A stretch of DNA of 64,000 nucleotides from assembly GCA_012184525.1 (NCBI GenBank), contig WOFQ01000006.1, positions 868,001 through 932,000 on the forward strand, given 5' to 3'. Position 1 is the first letter of the stretch. Each line of letters starts with the position of its first letter. A model generated the notes under the pieces. The model saw only the letters and a list, made by a program, of their open reading frames with translations. It had not been told where the DNA came from and did not search any database. Source of the DNA: Xenoacremonium recifei. Lineage: Eukaryota > Ascomycota > Sordariomycetes > Hypocreales > Nectriaceae. Position numbers and translations under genes: made by a program. Positions 55,614-64,000 of this stretch are shown piece by piece.

Positions 55614-58600
55614 ATGGCGTCCAACGGCGGTTCCTCGTTCACGGGCGTCAACGCTGCCAACGGTGGGGACGCAGAGGTCCTCAACAAGATACACCAAGCC
55701 CTTGCCGTCGTCCATAGCCCGTACTCAACCAACGACGCTCGAAGAGAGGCTCAATCGTTCCTCGAAGACGTCAAAGACATCGCCGAAGCTCCACTGCAGG
55801 GCTACCGCCTCGCCTCCGACAAGTCCCAATCCCCCGTCGTCCGCCATTACGCCCTATCCCTCCTCGAACATGCTATCCGCTATCGATGGGCGACATACTC
55901 CCAGGAACAAGCGACCGCCTTGCGACACTGGGTTATAGAGCTTTCTCAAGCTGTCTCGAGAGATGACCCATCGTATTTGCGAAACAAGACCGCCCAACTT
56001 TGGGTCGAGGTTGCGAAGCGAAGTTGGGGTTCAGAATGGATGGATATGGATACTATGCTGTGCCAGCTATGGCAGATACCCGAGTCCACTGTTCACAAGG
56101 AGCTGGTCATGTTCGTTCTTGAAACCCTCTCGGACGAGGTCTTCACTGGCGATGACTCAGTAGTGGCCATGAGGGAAGGAGTCCTTAGCAAGGCCTGTGT
56201 TGAGATCTTCACACCCACTGCTGTGCTGGTTCAGGCGTTTCCCAACAGGCAATCCGGCCCAGATGTGCGTCATGGCGATGAAGGATGGCTTAGTCGCCTC
56301 TCCGAGTTGCTCGACTACTGCATCAACTCCGCGCCCAAGGATAACGAGGAGGTTAAAGCCTGCACGCTCAAGGGCCTCTCCGTCCTCTTATCATTAATGC
56401 ACTGGGCCATTCCAAAGGCTATACATGCTGCGAGATGTGTTGAGATACTTTGTGCTGGTCTCGCCTCAGCGCATGTTGCCATTCAAAAGGTTCGTTACGG
56501 TCGAAGGAACCAGCAGTGACTGCATGAGACTGATCATTCGATAGGCCTCCTTAGAAACCCTGCATGTTTTATATGGCCGAGCGAACTTTACCGACGAAGA
56601 ATTTCGAGACTTGCTCGTGCCCATGTACACCAGACCAACAATTCAACTCTGCAAAAACGTCTACGAGTACTCGACGGTAGACGCCGATGATATTGACGAG
56701 GACAAGTATCAGATGGTGAAGAAATTATCGGAGGTACGTGCTCGCCGAAGCATAATCAATGTTCGCTAACATACCGGTCGTAAGATGCTTTCGTGCTTAG
56801 GAGAGTATTTCATTCGCAAATTTGCGATACTTCCCAATGAGGTATCGAAACATGAGTTTCTCATGTTACTCATTGAAGTTCTCCAGAGCACAAGTCTCAT
56901 GGTTTCCATCCCTGTTCTCGTTACCTGGACCCATCTCTTGAGAAGCCAGACTATCGGTCGCAGTGAGCTTGTTACTCCCATGATCGGACCCCTTCTCGAG
57001 CTCTGCAGCTCCCGCTTGGTTCGATACGAGAATCTTCCGGAGGACACCCAGGACCCCACGTATCTATTCTTACTTGAAGACACGGATACGATACCAGAAA
57101 GACATGCCTTCCTGGGCAACTATCGACGATACAGCGCGCAAGCCATCGAGACTATTGTTCAAATCAAGTTGCTGGAGGCGATCTACCATATTCTTGGTCG
57201 AACGGAGGAAGTTCTCCAGCACTTGTATGACGGACAGCCCCCTATGGATAGTATGTGGCTTCCTCACGGTTCAAACGTATAAGAGCACGCTGACGAGAAC
57301 AGAAATGTCCTATTCAAAATATTCCATGCCAGTGTTGCGAGTCGATTCCCACTTCACAGTCATTGAATCCGGTCTGAAAGGGCTCATGAAGTGGAGGAGA
57401 GCACATCCAAGGGAGTTTGTACGTAAAACTCATATTGTGATATTTGCAACATCTAATTTTGTTTTCTTAGGAACAGCAGAGGCCGGAGCTGGAAGCTAAT
57501 CTAGGGAGTTGGTGCAACAAAGTTCTGGAGATGGACTTTGAGGTATTTGTGCCACACTCAGTGCAAAATCAGTATTAACCAACATCATAGGACCCAATGA
57601 TAAGAAAGAGGACTTTGCAGTTGCTCGTCTTTTTCTCAACGACGGCATTGAACAAGGACGCCAACTTTATGCTGAAGGTTCTTGAGCATATCCTGCTGAC
57701 GTGGCCTGCTCTTCAGCCAGAATACAAGTCATTCAATGACGCTATCAAGGACCTACAAGGAGAGAGCATGATTGAACTCCAGCGCCTGGCATCCGAAATG
57801 CCAGATCATCTTTTGGTAAGAACTTCAATCCAAACATTCCCAACACAGAAACTAACAACATGAAGCGCGTTTACGATCAAATAGAAGCCCGAGTAAACGA
57901 GATGATGGCGTCCGGTACTCTGGATGAGAAGCGATCTATTGCTTACAAAAGCTTCTTATTCATCATCGTGTTAGTACCTGAATCTCTAAGCACACGATAA
58001 GATTACTAAGGAGAGTAGACATCGAGCGACCAGCGTCGATCGACAAGCAAAGATACAGAAGTTGCGCGAATTTATAGAGCCTGTGAAGGCCCAATGGCAA
58101 ACCGAAGACATCAGGACTTCACTCAAGTCATATGCCAACTTCTGCGAGCTCCTAGGACTAGACAAGGCCCAGAGTTACTTGGTGAATCGTCGAGCCCATG
58201 AGATCCAGGATTGGGGCGCCCAGGAGCTCGATGCGGAGGGACTTGCTCTTCAGGCTGAACTTGAGGAGCGTTTGAAGGTAAGAGTTTGTTTGTCCAAGTA
58301 TGGTAATCAATCTTGGCTGATCAGATGCAGTTGCTTCCTCTTCGTTCGACGAAGTCGTTCCTGGCTTTCTCTGTTGAACGACTCGAAAAGGCATCGGATG
58401 CATTTCAAGCCTCATTTGAGCTATGGCAAGACGGATTTTCGACAATCCTGGCTGATCTTCTTGAGTTCCTAAGGTCGGTTCTGACTCCCTGACACTCCTC
58501 TATCATACTGACTCTAACTAGCTACGCGCATGCATCTCACAATCCAGAGAATTGGACCGGGCTGCCTGCGGAAATGCGGCCAATGGTTCATCGAGTCTTA

Positions 58601-59994
58601 AGTGATAGGTTCTGGCAAGCCGGAATCTCAGATGGTAGCAAGGATGATTTCTATGCTCGCGTCATTGATAAGAAAAACACGATGGAAGGACTCGCGTCTA
58701 CTGTCAGAGGTTCCGTGAGATTTGTTCGGGAGACCGCGTATGCTATCATTTACTGCATGAGCCGCATGGATCTACACTTTTATGGGTTCCAGGGGCTCTC
58801 AGAACCACTAGCCAAAGCTCTCTTCGCTGATTCGATTTGGCTGTCGACACATCAGCAAAGCAACTTACTGAATCTGGTGCGGTATCTTGTCGATGATTGC
58901 CCGGTGGATTCCCGGGAGCACTTTCTGCCGCCCTTACTGTCGGCATGCTTCCGGCAGATGGACGCCAAAATCAACGGCGATTGGGAGAAGATGACGGAAA
59001 CACAGACCGTGGTGGCGGCCGGAGAGGACGGACTCAAGGAAGAAATGAAATCCGAGAGCATCCTTCGGCAAGTCACATATACAGCAGTATTGATGGTAGC
59101 CGACTTTCTGGATCCCATGAAAGCGAGTGAGTTGTCCCTCTTCCAACATTACGGCTTCCAGATTGTCAACGGTAGACTGACGAGTTTTCAGACCCCCCCA
59201 CGCTCCGAGCTCGAGCTTTGCAAAATCAGGGTGCAGAAGAGGATGACGATCGTGAAAATTTCACATCGTTGCGGCGATTCTGTATTCTTCACCAGGAGAT
59301 CGTGGAACCTCTTCTCCTTTTTTGCACCCATGGGATCAGAATGAGAGACACCAGATGTTGTAGCATGATTATACGCCTATTCATCTCGCTGGTGCCAGAA
59401 TTTCACCTGGCAAACGGCCAGGCACCTAAAGGATCACCGGCGAACCCGCAGGATGGACATTCAAACTTGACAGATCCGTCGCCTGTGCCGCCAGCAATCG
59501 CAGCTATCATCAGGGAGTACATCTCGCTGGATGTGCTGAAGGCGTGCCTCACATCGTTCCATGAGCCGTATTTCGTGGACTTGCAGAAAGAGCTGGCAGC
59601 TCTCATCGCAGCCGTTGTGGTGTATTACAGCCCGATCACATCGACACCGCGAGACGTCCTCCTATCCCTCCCGAACATCAATCCAGAAGATCTAGATCGG
59701 CTGGCGGCTTACATGAGCAAACCCGGCTCACATACTCGTCAGCAGCGCGCTCTCGTCCTGGATCTTCTCAAGGATCTGAAGGGTGTCAGTGTATCTGAGA
59801 TGGGCAAACTTCCTGACAGTGGTGGATTTGGCACTCCGTCCAGCCGGTCGAAGCGGAACGCTCGGAGCAAGATGGCACAGGGGTTTATGAATGCGCCTCC
59901 TCCGTCAACATCCACGAGAGGAGGGGAGATTGGGGGGGCTCGACCTACGACGCCTGACGGGCTGGAAGCATTGTCGAATCTCTTTGAAGGTTAG
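55614..59994 (+). CDS. MSN5: Exportin-5/MSN5-like karyopherin, 11 exons
   Basis: A nuclear export receptor of the importin-beta superfamily, 1287 residues. Exons are 55614..56489, 56545..56733, 56785..57250, 57303..57418, 57471..57542, 57591..57815, 57866..57969, 58019..58277, 58325..58473, 58522..59126 and 59192..59994. The N-terminal IBN-like region contains ARREAQSFLEDVKD and SPVVRHYALSLLEHAIRYRW, followed by HEAT-like helices throughout, e.g. DPSYLRNKTAQLWVEVAKR and FLGNYRRYSAQAIETIVQIKLLEAI. The C-terminal tail is disordered, with basic and Gly/Pro segments. Yeast Msn5 exports phosphorylated factors such as Pho4 and Mig1 and can import RPA; animal exportin-5 and plant HASTY carry small RNAs. 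Which cargo applies here is unknown. The exon joins rest on phase and on continuity of helical repeats. Confidence 0.93.
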
Positions 59995-62900
59995 TAGAGG
60001 GAGCAGCGAATAAGGAGCATAAATGGTTTAGAGGAATGGGCGGAATTTTCTCATCCTATCGACCAATAGCCAAAGGTCAATCGGGAAATGTGTCCCGAAG
60101 CAAAGCTGGTCGGGGGTATTGATTGCTTAGTATTCATCGTATAGACGGCTCACACGATGTGATGAACCAAACGGAGCATAGACACATTGGAGGTCGAACA
60201 GGGACAACCGCGCCATTTCATACTGAAATAATCGGAGGCAAAATAGGTGGCCTTGTTGTGTAATGTTTCGTGGAACAACCTGTCACAAAATTTCATGCAA
60301 GCTCCTTTCATATTCATCCTTCTACAAGTAAATCTAGTAGCAATGTGATTGGAGGTTAGGCGGGGATAGATTAACGCCTGTGGAGGTCTCGGCCCTGGCA
60401 AATTGAAAGATATACAGTTGAGATTGTTGGGTGCTTGTTGTATTTGCAGCGTTGTACGTCCAACTCATCCGTCCGGTCACGGCTGTAATAAACTCTCACA
60501 AATTGTTGCAATAAGTAACTTTTTAAACTTTTACGGAGTACAGTTATGATAATGACAGAGCAGGGGTCCGCCGGGGTGTGATGTGATTGTGATGTGATGG
60601 CAGTTGTTAGACCCGTTAACAGGGATGGTCAAGGTTGTAGAAAGGTTGCAGTGTGGAGGAGAATGAGTGTGAGAATGTTTCAGGAGAGGTTGATTTGGTG
60701 GAGCAAAAAGCAAACAAACTGACTTGACGGAGGACTCACTTTTGGTCTTCGTACGAAGAAGTCTTGCGTATTAACAAGGAGAGCAGAGAGAAGGTAGCGA
60801 GATGATACAGAATACCTCGTGGTGAGAGAGGTAGGTAGGGGAGAACAAAAAGCGGATAGAAAGCAAGCGGAAGGGCTAGGCGAGTGGAGACTGGATGCGG
60901 TTGTACGGGACGAGGCCTGTACTCGTCCGTTATGCCGTACGCCGGCCGAGATGGAATACATATGGAGTAATAGGGGGAGTGCCTCTTCCTGGTATCAAGA
61001 CCGGGCTGGATCAGATCATGCTGCTATCTCGAGATACGTTCTTGATTGTTATTTTCTTTCATCATTCTTCTGCAACCTTCCTGCCCACACTCAAGTTTTC
61101 ATATGTCATTTATAAATTACCAGAAGAGCTTTTATCGCATTGCCAATTTGCCGCGACCAAACGAGCACTGAGTTGGCGGTCGCTTCATGGAGTTTCAGTC
61201 CGGGCCGTCCTGAAGCCAACTGCATCCATGTCTTAGGCTGAGACGCTCAGACGATGAAACCTGGTAAGCCTCAACGACCTGTTGAGTTGGGTGGCTGGGT
61301 GAGGCGCCATTGACGAGCATAACCCCTGCTTGATCCCCTGGTACGGAGTACTCCATAAAGAGGCCCTTATGATTCTTCCTGGCCTAATTGATTGATCTAT
61401 TCTGGCCATGCCACAGAAAAGGGGCGGTGCAAGCCTGGAAGAGAAGCTTCCATTAGGTGTAAGACATCTGAGTTTTGGACTGAGAGTAGGTCGTGACGAA
61501 GGTCAGCTGCAGAGGAACCTTCGTCTTCGATCCTATGCAGCGTGAATTTCTATTGCTATTCAGTCCATATTTCTTCTACCACGTACACTCGTGGTGATTC
61601 TGCCTCTGAGTCAGGTCCGTCATGTTCAACACGACAATCTTGGCCATTTCCTTCTCCTATCTGAGGCCCAACGAAGACGGCTAACTTGGTTTGGAAACCC
61701 CGGCCAGTGATCCTGGTCGAACCAGATGCCGCTTTCAACGATGATGTCCTTGGTCCGAGCGACTGCATGGATCAAGCGCGGACGAAGAGAAGGCCATGAT
61801 TTCCCTCGGCTCCGGGTTCCTTTACTCTGTACAGAACACCCAGCGGAGGGGATGGAGGGACGAGCAGACGGGCGAGATGGCGCACAGTGTCAGGGCGACG
61901 CTGGCAGCGGCTCGCCTAATAACGGTTCATCTGATTCAGCCCGTATCACGCCGCGAATGCCACCGTCCGCTTGTATCGCGATCCTTGTCATTAGCTCTGC
62001 CTATCAGTGCTGCACATGCCTGCAACGACGTTGAGACCCTAGGACGCCAGTGACGACGGGAGTCGCTCGGAGAAAAACAGTACAAGGGTTGCAAAGCGAG
62101 TGAGTATCAGGATGATCGCTTCAGGGATATATGCGTACATGGACGGCGAACGTACTCCGTCTTGCCGAGGGGTATCTCGTCAAATTCAAGATCCCCAGGC
62201 CACAATCCATGCCTTGGATCATTAGGGAGAGGATTCTGACCCGCTGAACTGTCTTCCTAGCTCTGAAACTGCCGGCGGGGGGGAGCAAAAGTGTGTGGAT
62301 TGAGAACCTGATCGGGGCATCTCTGGCACCGTGTTTGATGTTCTATGCACTGTCTCTGGGGCACGGTGGATTGGCCATCCCCACTGTGCTTCTTGTGGCG
62401 GCTTCATCACGACGCTTCTCTCCTGCATACATTATCACACGCATTAGAATCGGGTCCAGGAAGTCTCGGTCCTCGTCTAAGACTTTGGGGCCTGTACTCT
62501 CTTCTTGCGAGAACCCAATTGCCACTTTTCTTCTCCTCCTTGCTCTTCATAACCGTCGTTTCTTCATGCCCTGCCCCAATCTCTACTCACCTTGTTAGTA
62601 ACGGCTTGGCCACTGCGCCTCTTGTTCTATCCGTGGCCCCATCACTTGTCCCTCCTGACTCCGGTTCTGGGCTTGCGCTTCATTCGTTGCACCAATTGTC
62701 GTCTGTTCAGTCTCGTGCAAGGTTCAGCAAACAATCAATCGTCAAGGTTACTCTGACCCGTGGGCAATTGCTGTCCTTGTCGACCTGAAGCACAGTGTTA
62801 GTAGGAGTCCCAGCTTGGCTTCGTTCGGTGCTTTTAGGCATCTACAGGCTATTACCAACGACACTGGCCTGCACCAAGGCGCCGATATATGCCACCCATC

Positions 62901-63352
62901 ATATATACCCGTCGTCTCATCAACCGGACGACAAGTCTTGCTCTATCGGCGTGATAAGATCTCGAAACCGACTGCTCTTCGTCTAGCTGCTCAACGAGGG
63001 CCTGTGCCACGCATCAGTCAGTCACCCAACCTGCGACGAAACACCTCGTCCCCCGTGTTTCCCCGCTTCCGCGTCCCTCTTGTATCTGTATCGGTACTTG
63101 TTTCAATATACGGATCTTCGTCATCCGTCCTAGGTCTGATCCTGCCACGCCCGTATGCGGCTTTGCGTTCTCGTGCGCCCCGCCTCCTCTAACCGCTCGC
63201 TTCTGCTGCTTGGAGGCCGTCTTGATCTTTGAATCTTCTTCCCCCCGGCTGCCCCTCGACCAAACCTTCTGTTGATCTTCTCCTCTCGCTCGTCCTTCGT
63301 GGCCTAACTTTGTTTTGTCTTCTCCTACATCTCCAGGCGTCTCTGGCCCATC
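59995..63352. other. Gene-free stretch, 3.4 kb, upstream of the Zn2Cys6 regulator
   Basis: This lies between the exportin end and the Zn2Cys6 regulator start, both plus. Early parts (60000-61150) are AT-richer; the last about 600 bp are pyrimidine-rich, as in fungal leaders. A 70-codon minus frame at 61556-61768 looks somewhat coding-like but has no start context, partner exon or known motif. Long upstream regions are common for fungal regulators. Confidence 0.5.
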
Positions 63353-64000
63353 ATGGTTTACTGTGGCAAACCCTCGCGGGGTTGTCAGATGTGCCGCACC
63401 CGGAGAATCAAGGTACTTGATGCCGTCACTCTGAAATGGAATGCCCAGAAGCTCATTTGCGCATAGTGTGATGAAACCAAACCTACCTGCAACCAGTGTG
63501 CCAAGTCCCGGAGACAGTGTCCAGGCTACAAAGACGAGTTCGACCTGGTCTTTCGCAACGAGACACAGGCGACAGAGCGAAGGGCCCGAAAGGCGAACAA
63601 GAAAGCCCTGGCTCAAAAACAGGGCCGGCCACCTGCACCGCCTGATGGAGCGATCAAGACTCCCTCGCCAACCAACCAAGCAGCGGACAAAGCTATTCTT
63701 TCCACCCTCCAGCTTCCGGTAGAGCAGCAGGCGACCTGCCATTTTGTTTCAAACTACGTCTTACTTCCTCATCAGGATGACACTCGTGGATACATGGAGT
63801 TTGTTGTGCCGTTGATCAAGGCGGAAGCTCCAGCGCCGCATTTCCGATATGCTTTTGACGCGTGCGCTCTTGCATCCCTGGGAAACCGAGTTGGTCCAGG
63901 AAACGACTTCGAAAAGGAATCCCTCGGCCAATACACCAAAGCCCTCGCTGCCACGTTCAATGCGCTTAAAGACCCCTCGATGGCTACATCCGACGCTACA
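63353..64000 (+). CDS. Zn2Cys6 transcription factor, N-terminal part (cut by window end)
   Basis: A fungal binuclear zinc cluster regulator. Exon 1 is 63353..63412 and exon 2 runs from 63467 past the window end, so 198 residues are visible. The cluster has the spacing Cys-x2-Cys-x6-Cys-x6-Cys-x2-Cys-x6-Cys at Cys11, 14, 21, 28, 31 and 38, and the intron falls between the first two and last four cysteines. A basic linker (ERRARKANKKALAQK) follows, then the beginning of a helical region (CHFVSNYVLLPHQDDTRGYMEFV) like the PF11951 fungal transcription factor domain. Targets are unknown. The frame is open to the last base shown. Confidence 0.93.

Noticed and set aside
61556..61768. 70-codon minus frame ending in a plausible VYVVEEIWTE
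   Set aside because: No upstream exon or start context and no known family; it could be a decayed gene end, but this cannot be supported.
16490..63352. Possibility of a secondary-metabolite or defence gene cluster
   Set aside because: The genes around the gaps are housekeeping functions with no synthase, P450, NLR-like or toxin-like partner; no cluster logic is visible.

Overview
The window is nuclear DNA of a filamentous ascomycete (Pezizomycotina). Sordariomycetes is my best guess, but that is inference. The grounds are: short GT-AG introns, mostly 48-80 nt, many inside genes and near their 5' ends; well-spaced monocistronic genes on both strands; and fungal families (ADAM-B type protease, SLM1, PDAT/LRO1, Whi5/Nrm1, a Zn2Cys6 regulator with a PF11951-like tail). 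I see no transposon, rRNA, tRNA or CRISPR. I reconstructed 22 protein genes. All exon joins were chosen so that GT-AG sites, reading phase and family conservation agree, and summed exon lengths are multiples of three.

Layout. 0.1-9.5 kb: beta-mannosidase and an atypical Rab GTPase on minus, then an SDR oxidoreductase, a D-2-hydroxyacid dehydrogenase and a small unknown protein on plus. 9.9-16.5 kb (minus): an ADAM metalloprotease and acetyl-CoA synthetase. 16.5-21.2 kb: a 4.7-kb gene-free stretch. 21.2-24.7 kb (minus): clamp-loader subunit RFC5 and a Whi5/Nrm1-type G1/S repressor. 24.7-27.7 kb: gene-free. 27.7-36.7 kb (plus): a zincin with a jacalin-like tail, phosphatidylserine synthase and a 14-TM MFS transporter. 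37-41 kb (minus): GAR1 and a SLM1-like PH protein. 43-45.5 kb (plus): CTP synthase with 12 exons. 46-50.2 kb (minus): SPIN90/Ldb17 and PDAT. 51.1-60 kb: NatC catalytic subunit (plus), a DUF1917 protein (minus), DPH7 (plus) and an exportin-5/MSN5 karyopherin (plus). 60-63.35 kb: gene-free, leading to a Zn2Cys6 regulator cut by the window end.

The genes are mostly housekeeping and do not form a biosynthetic cluster. There are loose functional themes. CTP synthase, PS synthase and PDAT serve phospholipid and storage-lipid metabolism. SLM1 and SPIN90 serve the cortex and actin. RFC5 and Whi5/Nrm1 serve G1/S. GAR1, DPH7 and exportin-5 serve RNA handling and translation. I did not find a convincing new multi-gene system. 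The points most worth a second look are the Rab with an insert between its G4 and G5 loops, a jacalin-tailed zincin, a 9-nt exon in CTP synthase, ACGCGT elements in four core promoters (one of them RFC5, next to a Whi5/Nrm1 gene), and three gene-free blocks of 3-4.7 kb.
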